Origin: Tomocerus qinae
Lineage: Eukaryota > Arthropoda > Collembola > Entomobryomorpha > Tomoceridae
Direction: 5' to 3'
NCBI GenBank assembly: GCA_020055645.1
Contig: CM034546.1
Coordinates: 101,990,001-102,054,000 of the forward strand
DNA: 64,000 nt
Positions 27,191-42,100 of the stretch are shown in pieces. The number at the start of each line of letters is the position of its first letter. Position 1 is the first letter of the stretch. Under the pieces are notes generated by a model that was given only the letters and a program-made list of their open reading frames with translations, searched no databases and was not told the DNA's origin. The translations under genes and the position numbers were made by a program.

Positions 27191-30100
27191 ATGGCCGACA
27201 ATTTATGCTTCGACGGTGACCATGAGCAGCCTCAGCAGCGTGACCATCACAACAACAAAACCCACCGATACCACCAACATCATAAATATTTCCACCATGA
27301 GGATCACCAAGACGAAGATGAAACAGGAAGTAACTCTGAGACGCTCAGTGCCCATTCGTCGTTCTCTGTTAGAAGCAATTGCGCCACTGCCTCATCAGGC
27401 AATTTCCATTTTCAACAAATCCCGATACGAAGAGGAAGTCGTAACCAACCTGGAAGCATTTCTTTTGGTCCAAATCACCAAGCGACCTTCTTGGATCGAT
27501 TTCGGTCACAGACAAATATTGCTGTAACGACTCCAAAGAAAGGAAGATTTCGAAATGGGAACAGTCGCAGTGTTCTTACGAGTCCTGTGAATGACCCACT
27601 ATCTCCGACAAGCGCTGGCTACACAGGGAAAGGGAATAAGCCCCGGAAATGGTTTTCCTTTACGAATCTGTTAAATCGTCAACATTTAGCCAGTTTATTG
27701 TCCCTTCCTCGCTCACGTCTTAGTGTTTCTTCCACATTGAACTCAGTTTTTGTAGGACCATCTTCCCCAGTGTCAGGGGAAGGTGGCGCAGTGGATTCTC
27801 AAAGTATTTCCGGTGTAACCGACAATTATTTTGAAAGTAGTCGCGCTTTTGGCGATTCTTCAGTTGGAGATTGCGGAGCTGCGTCACCGACACCGTCTTG
27901 TGCCACAATTTCCGGAGAATATCCATCTCGGGTTATTCACAGTAATAATAGCAATAGTTCTAATAGCAATTTACCGGCGAGTTCTTCGTCCGTCATTTTT
28001 CGACGCAAAAGCGGTGGATGTGCTAGTGCTACTAAAAATTCTCCAAATAACTATACCACTGGGAAACATAATTTAGTCGGAGTTGGAAGTGTTGGAAGTA
28101 GTAGACTGAGTTGTGGAGAATTCTTTACCGGAACGCCAAATTCTCCTATATATTCCTTTTCAGGAACTCCGACTGAATATTCTGCTCCATTTCATCATTT
28201 CCAGTTTCAATTTCATCCGAACTCTGCCTCGGCACAAAATAATTACAGTTCTAAGGACGCTGCTGCTAGAAAAGCTCTTGGAAGGAGTCTACCCACTCTT
28301 TTAGGTAAGTCTTTACATAATCATTAATTATCCAAACTTACAAAACTGCCTTCGTTGTGGTTTTCTTCTTTAGCACCTAGTCTAATTACAGAATACATAC
28401 TAAAATATTATAGCTACACTTTCATACCTACTAGTAGTACTATACACATTGGCTAAATTAATTGTGTAAAATCTGCTGAACTGCCTAATTGTTGCAACTT
28501 AGGCTGGATATTATGTGAGTCCATTTAAGCGCCCCGAACACTTATTTCAACTTTCAGTTGAGAGGAACCTACTTTTTATCGTTGAATGAAAATCTTTTTA
28601 TGACTTTCACTCAAACTTTTTACTTAGCGACCTACCTTTTGGTGCAGTTGTTTTCTATTCCTGACGTGAACTCACGAGCTGTAAAAACATCTATTGATTT
28701 TACGATTTGGAGATACAGACATATAGCGTCGTACTGTCGCAAGCTTTGCTGTGTATACTAAATCTACCAAGTAAAATGTAAATTTTTGCCGTATTAGCGA
28801 GAACAGTGGGTCAAACAGAGCATTAGCTCAGTTAGTGCGGATGCCACGAGCGGAATTTAATGGCTTAGTCAGGTAGTGATAGACAATAAATGGCTCTGTA
28901 TGTATACGAGCTAAAATAAGGTAAAAGCGTTTTTAATTCAAGCGTTAGATAAAGTAAATTGAAAAGGTATTATGCATCGGATTACATCTAAACATAGCTT
29001 CCTCGCATTTCATTGTTAGTTTTCTTGAGTCTATAGTTTAATTAGTTCTTTTCTAATTGAAGATAAAACTCTCGTTTGTACATTGAAAGTCATGTCGGGG
29101 TGTCGGCAGAGTGTAAATCAAAGTGGACGTAAGCCAAGAAAGTCATGACAAATACTACTGTAATAAAAGTAGACAATGCTAACTTTAGTTAGTTGGCTAG
29201 TAAAAGTGATTTCTAGTCTGAAAACAGACTCATCTATGTAATCAAACTCCATGTCTCTTTTCTTGAGACTCACAGGGAATAATTATAACATTTGTATGCA
29301 TTGTTCCGCTTTTCCTTTATTTCTACTCAGTCACAGACTATGTCACATTGCAATGTTGTCTATTAGTAGAGCTACATTGAAACTATATACCGGTTACTAT
29401 TACTATAACTTATACAGACAGAGGATTTTTTTGCTAACCCTTTCCCATTTTATAATTTACATCTATTGAGACGGTTCACTCATGTATAATACCACGAAGA
29501 ACACAAGAGTGCATAATGCATAGACTTTATGGCTTTAGAGATATACTTATAAATAATATTTCTATAACAGTTGGATAAGCTTTAAAAGAATAGCACATTG
29601 CACTCTCTGGATTTGAAATTAGAGTCCTCTTGTATGTATGAATGTGGGTCTTCCTCCTTGATTCTTATTGACTTGACTTGGCACTTGTATTTTACTATAT
29701 TGATATTGATGAAGTATATTGCTGCGGTCTTTGCTTATTTAATGTTGGCTATTGTCTTGTATATACGTACTTAATAAGAAATCCTCTTGACTTAGTAGTT
29801 ACTTTATATGAAATATCGAACGAATGAATGAATATGATGTGAGCTACGGTTTTATCGATTCCTCTACTTCCGTCTTTTGTTTTGGCTCAAGCTTACTTCT
29901 TACAACTTGATGTCTGTCTGGTGCACCTAGTTCGTATTTCCTAGTAAGGCGATATAACATAGGAATCCTTTGAACTAGTACTAAAAAGTACAGCGGATAT
30001 GTTGCACGTATAATACGTGATTGGCTCAATTATAACTAAAGACCTTAATATATTTAGGTAGATAGAAATGTATAAAGAAGTTCGAGTATATTGGTTAGTA

Positions 30101-33100
30101 ATCTCTATTATAGAAGAATTGATGTTACAGATACGAAAAAGTTCTTATGCCGTTGCCTCATCTATCTATCTGGGTGAATCCATCCATCTTAAAGTCGGCG
30201 TTTGACGCACAAGAACGAATCTATAGGTAGTTCTTGTAGTCCAAAACTTTTATGTTTTAAATCCGCAAGTAATACTTGCATGCTATTGGTAGTTGTGTTC
30301 TGATTTAACTGAACTACTTATTTATTAACGTTTCCTATAGTCTAGCATCTAACTATGCTACTGCATAAATCACCTTTATTTTCTGAAATATATGATGAAT
30401 AGATAGCGTGGCTTAGCTATTGCTGTATAAAATGTATACTTTGCGTGTTACATGTAAAGGTTTTTTGGGAAGCTTCTTGATAATACATTGTATACATTGG
30501 ATATGCATGTGTATTGCGATTTCAAAATAATTCCAAAGAATATGGGCTAATATTATGATAATGTGAAGTTGATGTAGGAAAATTAGAGCAAGCAAAGCAA
30601 CTAAAATGTCAAGTCATGTGAAATACCCGTTGCGTTGCATGTCTGATCCCAGTGCAACGTTAGTTGAATTAAAAGGATTTTCCGTCTTGGAAAACTATTT
30701 CTGCATTGTTAATGAAATCATGCATGACAGTAGTCTTGTCATAATCTCCAAAATGTTATACTTAGCTTAGATATACCTATTCAAAAATATGACATAATAT
30801 GACAACTTGTTTTGTCGCTAACTAATATTGATATAATATTTATTTACTAAAACTGCTTACTATAACCCCGTTCATTTTAATACTCTTGTAAATAAGCCAC
30901 ATATTATTATCCTGTCTGTATGTGAATTTTGTGTATGTGTCATTTACCATTTGAACCTACCATGTACTATGTAAAAGACTTATGTATGGCTTATCAAGTA
31001 AATCGACTAAATGTTACATAGGTAATACTATTTGCTTGCTAGTAATACGTTTGAATACCTTGTACAGACTGACTGATATTATCTTTAGGATATTTTCTGC
31101 TTATGCAAGCTTATTATGATTACTATTATTATTATTAGATTAGGTAGGTAGGTAGTGTTTATAACGTCACCAAGAACAATGTCTACAATTATTTTATCAT
31201 ATTAATTTTTTTTGGTTGATAATATGATTAAACTTTAAAGGGGAAGGGGATATAAACATATAAGATAACATACTACTGCATGTTTAATTATTAATTGAAT
31301 TATAAGTTACATACAATGGTCGTAGATGCAAAACTTCTCACATATTGACATTGCGTACAACGAATTTGTTTTCAATAATTCACATGAAGTGTTACATTAT
31401 TATGTGTAAGACCATGATTAGCATTATGTAATAAATATGTAAGTACTATAATAATGATGTAGCAAATGCTAATTCGATCGATGTCGTGTCGATTAAGTGA
31501 AATAATACACCCAATAACTATACCTACTTACAAAATATAGTTATATTTATGTAGTACAACTGGTCATGGCTATCTGCATTTGTAAAAGACACTAAGGCGT
31601 AGTTTTATTTTAACTTATTTTTCTCAATTACTATTAATTATGCGAATAATCTGGTATTTGTATAAGTGCCACAGGGTAGGAATTTCCATTGTAGTAGGTT
31701 GGTTCATACTTCTTTTAGCAACTAACTTCATACCCAACCCTAACTATAAATTTATGCAAAGTGTGAATGAAAGGATTACGTAAAACGAAGTATACACAAC
31801 ATCAATCTGCGTAAAAATACAAACTAGTAACTACTTTTACAATAAATGTTTGCATGTAACATTTACATATAATTTCATTTCCTTCCCATTCGTTTTCCGT
31901 CATGCAGTCACAATGTTTCTTTGTAACGAGGAAACTTTCGAGGGGATTGTCGCATTGTTTGTTTCTTGTTAGCACAATAGGGAGCTTACCTGTAACTTGC
32001 AATATCAAAAAACTTCAATGTTTACGTCAGATCTGACGGAGTGATAATGTAAATTACATTCTATATCAACGATAAAAGAGAGACGACTGTAATATAGTAT
32101 AATAAATACTATAATATTAGAAAATAGGATTTGATTCAGAAAAATAGTTATAAAATTTCATCATGCATTCAATTTCTATATTTTCATTCATTTTGACAAA
32201 AATTCCAATTATAAAATAAGCAGTGACAGTATTAATGAGTCTGTCGCAGTCGTATTTTTTTGCGTGCATGTAACAATTTAGCAATTTCCTCCACTTCATT
32301 TATAATAGTCATTCACCAAAATTTGTAATGACAATTGTTTTGTAATTTTTATATTATTAAAAAGCTTAATCTGGAGTACTGCTAATAGCACTTACTAAGC
32401 TAAGCTAATAAACTTGTAATAGAATTGTACTGTTGTTGAGATTTGCAAATAAGAACACGTAAAACCATTTTATAAAAAGTACAAGATAAAAAAACTGTAT
32501 TTAAGTAATGATTGCGATAGTTAGCAAATTATTTTCTCGCCATCTGTGATAAAATGTTTGTAAATTGTTGTGCTTTTAGTAAAGGTTGAGATAGTGCATG
32601 ATATTTGTATCATTTCATAAGACGAGAGAGGAAAGGAGTAAAAATTGCGAATGATTGGTTGACAGGTAGCCATTGGCCTACTAAGAACCCGGAGCACTAA
32701 CATTGTGCCCAATCTACAGTTGTTCTATCTAGTTGTGATAAGATATGTATGTACTTAGTATTTTACCTATTTGGTTTCATGACATCTGTTTCCTTCCTTC
32801 TTTGTGCCTAAAGTTTTCGCCGAGAGTTTTGGTAAATGAAAGCAACAAATTGGATGTCACGAGGAAAAGGAGCCTAGAGCCTGGTAGGAACAGTCAATAA
32901 AGATAAAGGGAAGAGTAAACATCTAAAACTAACAAGCTCTAGAAACTGTAGAGATGTAAATAAAACATTAACCCTATTTTCCGTTTAATTTTTATTTCCA
33001 TTGTAGCTTCTGTCAACATGGCAAGGACTAGAAAGAAGTAGAACCTTGATTTGAAATATATTTTCTTCCACATAAATTTTGATGACAGCCGAGCGGCAAC

Positions 33101-36100
33101 TAAGTACACATCATACATATACAACTACAGACACAATTTCATAGGTAACTTGTAGTATTGTAATGTCGACAAAAGAGGAGTGCATTTGTAGCATGCAAGC
33201 AAAGGTCAGAAAAAAAATGTTTGCAGTAGAATAGGTAATAAAGTTTCATATCAATTGGTATTTACTGGTGGGATTTTATATGGCCATCTCCTCTTCGCTT
33301 GTCAGCTAAATGACTTTAAGCAGTAGTTATTGCTTTCTGAATGTAGTCTTTGGGTTACATACAGGAAACATAAGGAAAGTTTATCATTCATGGTGCAATG
33401 TAAGCAAACTAATCACCAGCTCACGTTTCTTATAAGGCATTATATAGTATTGTATATGAGCTGCACATAGAGGCTACAGTGTTTGTATGTATTTGCAAGT
33501 GCTACATATACTTTCTGAATAGTAACAGAGTATGAATGACTAGATATATGCACTTCTTAAATGTATGTGTGACCCAACAATGTTTACCTTTATGTTGATC
33601 TATGATTACAAATGACAAAAGCAGTTAAGCTAATGCGAAAAACTTATAGCCACGCTGCTCCAGTTATTTTGCTTATATTTGCAATCATCGTAAACTGAAA
33701 ACATTATGATAATAACAATTCAATGAAAAGAATCAACGTTGGCTTCATTCTTTGAATGAATGCGCATTGTACGGTTGTCTTTTGAAAAATTAAAGAATCG
33801 TGACGTGAACGTGAAGGAAATATAATATGCAAGTGTGCAATAACTAATGAAGTAGTTACTAAAAGAGTGTTCTGGACTTGTTTAGTACGTTATAAGTTTA
33901 GTACAAGCAAATCTAATAATATTTCAAAGCTTGCACTTAAATGAAGTAATTCTAAGTGAATACATGTAAGTGCACAAACACACACGAGCTTAATATAGTA
34001 TTTAACAAAGCACAGTGTGGTTTATTTATTTCAGTGCTAGAGTGCAGTCCTATGGAATAGTGCGCAAATACATGGTATTTAATGGTATAAATAAACTAGG
34101 TATACCTACGTATGTACTTATTGTCAGTATGGTGTATGGTAAATATAAATAAGTCATAGTAAGTAAGTACCAAATCTGTTGACAATCGATTATGTGTGAC
34201 ACGCTTTAGTTTCTAGAGTCAGGCAAGTTCTATGCTTAGCACTGCAGCAGTTTGACTTTGTGTTTCGTTCTGTTGTGTTAGTTCACAGTCGGCTTGAAGT
34301 GAGTTTGATTTGATTTAGTACTGCGTAGAGTCATGAATTGCTGGAAGCAATTCGCCTTTTTCATAGAAATTGCTCATGACTGAATTTGCTAGATTTACTA
34401 TTAGATCAGAGACGGAATAAACTGCGGCTTTTATATAAGAGTGGAATAGGCTGCAATTATTTGTGTCTGTCATAGTGGGCATAGTTAGTCACACACAGTG
34501 CCATGCCATATGTCAGTATCAGTCCATGCTTTGCTCTTCGTTCTCAGGCAATGCTCTGTTATCGATAGATACGTTAGGAGACAGCTTAATTTACGTGTCT
34601 GGCTTTTAACTGTGGTGGGTGTTGTTCTTGTATAGTACATTAGAGGAGTACTAACAATACTGTGAAGCATACTGGATAAAAACAATTTTGCCAAGTGGAC
34701 GTTGAAAACAATAGATTTAGTTTCGCAAGTTTGTAAGTAGTGCAGTTTTGTGCAGCTTAGCAAATTGCATAAATAAACGAAGCATTCTACATTATGCACG
34801 TTTTCTAAATTAAGTATAGGTACTGTTATTACATAGAATGCAAAGTATAGTGCGGATCTAGTACTTGGTTACTTATTATGTTCAATCTGATGGTTGTGGC
34901 TTCTATCTACTAGTTGGTGTGCGTTTATGTGAAACTGACCCAGTTGAGTTGTAAAAGCTGAAGAAGAATAGATATGCATCTGTGTTTATGCTACATAGAT
35001 AGTAGGTAAGGTAGGAGACTAAGTGTAACACGCTTCTCTAATATTGTTATCTGACTGGTCTATCTTGAGTCTAGGCTACGAGGGTCTGCTCTACGGGTGC
35101 ACTGTCAAACTTTTTTGCAGTTTTCGTGTTTACTTACAGAGAACAACGCAACGTACTTCATACTTGTGGCCGAGCATCTGTCTACCATTCCTTGCACAAC
35201 TCATCTCCATATCCTTTTCCTATAGATATATACCCTAGTATTTATTGTTGCAAAAACGAAACTCAATACTCTACTTGCAGCTTGAGTTTTTTCCAGCCAC
35301 AATGCAAAAATACGTAGTTTTAGTACGCAACAATAAATTGTATTAACCTGTAAAGAAATATTTACTTTCTACTATGTAATATTGACGGATAGGAACAATT
35401 TTCCTATCCACATCCGTATTTCCTACGTGCCATTCTAGAAACCAAACAACCTACCCACTTTTCATTCCCTTCCAAGTGACAGTGCTGAAGTGAGTGAGTT
35501 ACTTTGACATACAAAAGTGAATTCGTGAGGTGAACTGGGCTGGAAACAAAGAAAAACTGACCGCCTTAGAATTCTTCTATTGTTAAAATGTTTTCTATTG
35601 CCCTTGGATGTTTACAAATTTCAGTTTTGCCATTATATCTGTATCGTAGGACAGTTACAAATTTATTTATTGTGGGATAAAGTGTTTTAAAGTGGCAGAA
35701 TGCACTTCTTGGAAAGTTAGCAGTGGGGATTTACTAATTTCTCTATTTATAGTCGACGAGTTATTAGTATCTCTGTTTTTCCTTATTATTGAGTGTCAAT
35801 AACAATAACTTTAACTTAAAAGACGATCATTAACTGTCAGCAGCTGCTCGTGTACATTATGCAGTTGATAACGTGTTATGCCAGTAACGAGCAGAATACA
35901 AAATACATGCTAATGTAATACAGAAACATTTCTCTTTACATACATACAGCTTGTAAATGTTTATATTATACAATATGTAAGCAAGAAATGGCCTACTGAG
36001 TTCCGCACTTCCAACCGACATATCTACAAGGAATAACTATGAGACAAAAGTTTTACGTGGCTAGTCGCATGTCGCATACTGAAACAGTAGTAATTTGGCT

Positions 36101-39100
36101 AGTCCAATTTTGACACACCAAAGAAACACTAATAAAATGAGTAAGTCTACATTCTAAATTATTGCATGTAATAATTTAATTCAACATGAACGAATTTTCT
36201 AGAGTTGTACATGAAATATGATAGTGTTGAAAGATAATTTTTCTGATTACTATCATTCATAAATTGTCAGTTTTCTAATCATGATGTATATATCTAGATA
36301 AAATGGGTCGACAAATATGATTAAATAAGGCGAACACTATTCATTGATCCCCTATATTTAGCATACTTGGGTAATCTGTCATAGAATGGTAAATAATCTT
36401 CGACATCCGAGGATTTATTATATCTTGTGGGTTTGTATGGATTTATTATAGTCTTTGAGCGTTTATCTTCTTATAATAATTAATTTCAAGAGTAATAATG
36501 ATATGCTTTGCTTAATTTATATGGTCATAACTTTGGAATGTACTCCTTGCCAGTATAATTAGGATTTAGGACCCTAGAACTAATCTCAAGTCCTCATTTG
36601 CATTTGGGAAAAGGAGAATGAACATGTTTGTTGTAATTGTACTTTGGACATAGTATACAATAATAATGAGATGAGTGAAGCTGACAGACTTGATTAAATT
36701 TGAGATGAGATAGAGAGGCATAGAACACTCTGTCTGTGTTATATATGTAGTTTGAATGAAGATATGACATATTGATGTCAATACAGGATGTGCATACTTC
36801 GAAATAAGAAGTGTTTGTAAGTGGCTGCAATGAAGACATGAGAAATTGTTGACAGGAATGAACAGTCCCCATTTATATACTTATGCACAGAATGTATGGG
36901 TTATTATTATATGGTTTAAATGGGTAGATGGGAAATTGCAATTGTGAACATTAAAGCGATAAGATAAAGTAGGTAAGTAAAAGGTCGTGCTAAACTAGTA
37001 TTATATTTAAATATTCAGTCATGGCAATTGTCCGTACTGTGTCGTATAAAAACCAGCACTAAGTGGTTTCTTGTCTTGTCTCGTACTTACTAGTATATAA
37101 AGTATACTAAGTCAGAGTATGGTGTAGCGTAGCAATGGCTTAAAAAGATGTGTAAGTTGGAACAAAGTAGTCTGTCCGATTCGTGAACTAGTTCCAAGTT
37201 CCAGTAAAATAATCAATACATACTGGGTATGAGTCACTATTGTCCTAATGTAATTACATAGCGAGCTATTTTTTATGAAATAACAGACTCCTAGGACAGG
37301 TTTATGTTGGGTGGGTGCTGTTTAGTTGGACAAGGAGAATTTACTGTTATTTTGTATTTGTCTGTTTCACAGAAGCAATGGAGACAGCAAATAACCCTCA
37401 AGGGAGCCCAGACTGTGGCTCTAAGCCTGTAACTGTTGAATCTGTTATGGATCTCCTATACCAAGAATTTGCCATACTTACCGGGGCCAAGTCCATAGAT
37501 GATCATTATATTATTGTATTTCCTGACCGAGGAAATTTTCAGTTACTTTCAGATGAGGACTATAGAAGGCTTATGGTGTACCTGACGTCTGTGCCACCGT
37601 AAGTTACTTTTTCCTAATAGACTTTGCCATTTTATCTATAAATAACCTATACGTACTTCCGCAGTTTACGAATCAACACCTACCTATATTACAGTCATCA
37701 GTTTCTTCTACCTTAGTACCTTTATTCATGAAATTGACAATTTGCACATCGTAAAATCCTTTTATTTATCCAATTTCATTTTTTCTTTCTAAGTATGTGT
37801 ATTGAGACCGTTATAAGGTACTTTTTCTTGATTATTGAAAATGCTGTAATTGTAATTTACAATGTTCTACTATTTGGTGCTTGATTACAATAATAACATG
37901 GAATAAAGTAGGAATCAACTCTGAGACACAAGTAAATCCAGATTAATTGTTAGTTGGCTAGGTTCTTTATGTCTATATCTACAGATATAGATCAGACAGA
38001 CTAGAGGCAGATTGAGATTTACACGAGATGCTGATTTGAGACGCAGTAGAGTAGAGGTTCTTTTATTGCAAACCAACGTAAGTTAATGAGGAGCCTGAGG
38101 AGGAAGAGGATTTCAGTGTAGTGTACGTAATACGTGATCGTTAGAGAGAAAATAGTTTAATTAACGGCTGTAATAACGTAGTAATTGTGTAAGTAATGTG
38201 TGCTGCGTAGGATAATTAATTAAGTTTCTGTTGTATGTGGTTGGTTGTGTGCAGTATGCAGGATGCGGAGTCTGGATTTGTCCTTGTAATTGATAGGCGT
38301 GGAGACAAATGGAATTCTGTGAAAACGACTTTACTTAAAATTTCGGTAATGAAAGTTATATAAGTTAGAGACAAGTGATTAATTATACTTAGTATTTTTG
38401 AAAGTGCTTTTGTGTGTGGTGTATAATTGACAATGTTGTGTTGGTGTATAGAGTTATTTTCCTGGATTAATTCATCGAGTTTTCGTCCTTCGTCCAGTTG
38501 GATTTCTCCAGAAAGCGCTGTCAGAAGTATCAACGAAACTATTCCGAACGGAAAGCCTTCGCTTTCGGTTGACGGTATGCAACAATGTGAGTGATTTAGG
38601 AGCTTTCATCGAACCTTCTCAATTAACATCGGACCTCGGAGGGAGTCTTCACTACGATAAAGTCCGTTGGGTTCAGCAGCGGGTGGAAGTGGAAGCGTTT
38701 TGTATAGCCTTACAAACGCTTTCTAAAGAACTGAAGAGCTTTACGGAAAGTTTCCATGATTTGGAATACCCTAATGATGTAATCTCTACGGAGGAGTTAA
38801 TTCATGAAAAAGAAACAGAGTTTGAAAGACTCAGGATGGACTTGTCCAGAGCTGGAGAGCATGGAGAGAGTTTATTAAAGAGAATAAAATATAAAACTTC
38901 CAATTCCAACTCAACGACTACATCACCCACGAAAGAAAAGCACAGAGATAAAAGAAGTCCTACAAAATCAAATAGCCATCATAGCAAAAGTAATGGTAGC
39001 AGCAATGGGAAAACTAATGTGGGAACAACTGGGAGCAATCACTCGACTCGCTCAACAAATTCTATACAACTCATCAATGTGATCTCAGTGGAAAGGTTTA

Positions 39101-42100
39101 TTATTCAAATAGAAGAAACCGCACGGCTCTTTTCTGAATTTTGGAGCAAAGAGAAAATAGGGTTAGAGAACTGTCTTCGTCTCCGAATGTTTGAGCAAGA
39201 CTTTCGAGAATTGCAGAGTTCTTTTGACAACAATCTTAGTGTTTTAAATGGACTGAATGAAATGGGAGAAAATCTAAGTGCCACAGATGCTTTACTTGAA
39301 GCAACTCTCAAATTCGAAGAAGAAAGTACACCAGACTTACGAAGAGCTAATCAACTGGAGCTTTTTGGAAGAGAAATTGTTGCTACTAATCCGTCGGCTG
39401 TTGACTCTGTCGAACCCAAATGTGTCGAATTGTCAAGAATGGCTTCACACTTTCGATTTGCTGTGGAAGAAAAGATATTAAAACAAAAACAATGGCGAGA
39501 AGTGCAGTGTACTATTGAAAAGGTAAGGAATCGTTTACATCGTTAGTCCATTATTACTTACACTATTTACTACAAATTACTCTAAAAAATTCGGTCCTTA
39601 AATCATATTTTGGTGAAATGAAAAAATATTTTTAGAGCAAGAAAGAACATTTTGTAAAACTTTTTCTATTTCTCAGGCTAATCTACTATGTACTGAAGGA
39701 ATGGATCTCACGACAACGTCTCATGTGACAGAGTCTCAGGAAGACTGTATAGATGCGGGAACCTCGTTAATACCGAAAATTGATTCTTTTATTCAACGAG
39801 TGCAAATAGTTATTGAAGAATTGAGTCAACATAAAGCAGACTCCACTGCAAATTCCAATTCTCAATCAAAGACTTTGGTGAAACAGGTATGTACTAGCAT
39901 AATATTGTGTGGCTAGAATATCTCAGATAAGATAAAATGCATTTATATGAGGAAGGCGTGTGTTTAACCTTAAATAACCAACTCAATTTAATATAAATCG
40001 AACGTTTCGTCTTTGCCAGAAACAGAAAGTGGAATTTAAAGTACAGCTTAAAATTACATCTATTCATACACGCCAAGTCTTTCCGTGCCCCCTTAATGAT
40101 GTCATTATATCATTATAGTCTCGATCTGGAGATTCCCCTGAACATTACCATTACTATGCATATATCTGAGTCGTAGTCATTCGTATTCTACCTAAGGCAA
40201 TGAGATTGTGCTTGTATATAAAATATACATGAACCTGACTGGAAAAGTATAGTGCAATTTTCTGATTATAAACTGACTGCTTACACAGGTGTTACGACGC
40301 GTAGAAGATGTTCAGTTAATGTGTGCCAAACGACGTTCATTGATCGTCCAGCAAATGGCTAAGGCCAAATCCCGTAGAAGTTCTGGTTCTAGTCTCCGCA
40401 GCATATCTTCAGGTTCTGGTTCTGGAATCACACCGCTGTCGAATAACACAACTGCCTTCAACGAATTGAAATCTGCAAAATCTACTTCTCAATTGGATTA
40501 CACTGCAAACGGTTCGGGAAAGTATTATGGAGATGACGGAGGCTCGAGTCTCAAGTCTGGCTCATCCACACTGTCTCTTGATGGACATTCCAACGGGAAA
40601 GAAGAGAATTCTGAAATTAAAAAAGTTAAAAGAGGTCACGTTCTCAAAGAGCTAATTCAAACTGAAAAGTCTTACGTTGAGGAAATTGGGGATATTTTAT
40701 CTGTAAGATATTATTAGATTATAAAGTTGAAAAATGGAAAAATTTAATCGACTTTCATAAATAAATTCAATAAAAAAATTCTCTATAGGATTACCGTGAT
40801 CAAGCTTTAAGTCCAGATGCAAAGTCGCTTTTACCTCCTCAATTGCAACCAATTACGACCAAAACTGGAGGAAGACCTTCACCAAATGTCGCAGTTTTAT
40901 TTTGCAATTTGGACGAAATTTTTGCTTTTCATTCTAAAATATTTCTTCCGGATCTGGCCAATTGTATCCAGTCTATTGAGCTTGTTGGCCTTTGCTTTAT
41001 ACAAAGGGTACCTACTGCATACATTATGAGTTATCGGGGCAACTTTGACAATTACATAACTGTATTTTAAATATGAAATTTTTTTGCAGCACTCCGACTT
41101 CCTTAATATGTACAGTCAATACTGCCAATTGTTGCCTGCTTCCGAAAGCCTGCGTAAGCAAATTGGAGAGGACCATCCCTGGTTTATGTCATGCAGAAAT
41201 CGAATAGGGCACAAATTACCGCTCGGTGCTTATTTACTTAAACCTGTTCAGAGGATTACTAAATACCATTTACTTTTGAAGGTAAAAAAAGATAATTTGC
41301 TTTAGGTTACATAAATTATCTTTTAACTAAACATGTTATTATTTTTCAAGGATTTAGTAAAACACTCTGAAGGTTGTAATGGATTTCCTGAGTTATTAGA
41401 AGCACTAGAATGTATGTTAGTTGTCCTAAGATGTGTCAACGATGGAATGCATCAACTCTCAATTACTGGTTATCCTGTGAGTCTACTTAAAATGTGAATA
41501 TAGCTTTAGCACAAATATTTTGAAATCATGTTGAAATTGAAATTGATTTTAATTCTCAGGCCAAACTTCACATCGAGGGTCCTCTGTTACTACAAGGACC
41601 TTTTCTTCTTTGGACGGAAACAAAGAAGGATATGTTAAGACTTAAAGGCCATCAGCGTCACTTATTTCTCTACCAAAAGTCAATATTGATAACTAAAAAG
41701 TGTCCAAAAACTTCTTCCTATGAATTTCGAAATAAGCTCAATCTTTCTGAAATTGGACTGACAGAAGCACTAAAAGGGTCGGCTGCTTCAAAGAAATTTG
41801 AAATTTGGGCAAATGGCCGACAAAAAGTTGTATTGCTACAGGCAGAAACTCAGGAGATGAAAGATACATGGGTGCTGGAAATCAAAAAGCTTCTCCTGGA
41901 GCAATTAGAAAGTCTTCGGGCCACGAAAAGCGGTTCTAGTATTGCAAACATAGTTCCTAACACCACAGTCATTTCAGGTATTAATAGCACAACTTCTAAT
42001 TTGGGTAACAAGCGGCACCAAATGATGAGGCATAAGGGAGCGACTATGAATGGATGGCGATCTTCGAGTGCTTCTAGTTTAGGGGGGCATCGGTAAGAAT

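Noticed and set aside
28815-28875. tRNA-like A box (gcattagctcagttagtgcgg)
   Set aside because: No B box (ggttcgaatcc-type) follows at the right distance and no acceptor stem can be formed.
37315-37374. Met start upstream of the second Rho GEF exon
   Set aside because: The stretch before 37373 is a polypyrimidine-rich intron end with acceptor ttcacag; the phase match to the exon ending at 28304 is a better explanation. An internal promoter using the Met at 37378 remains possible.
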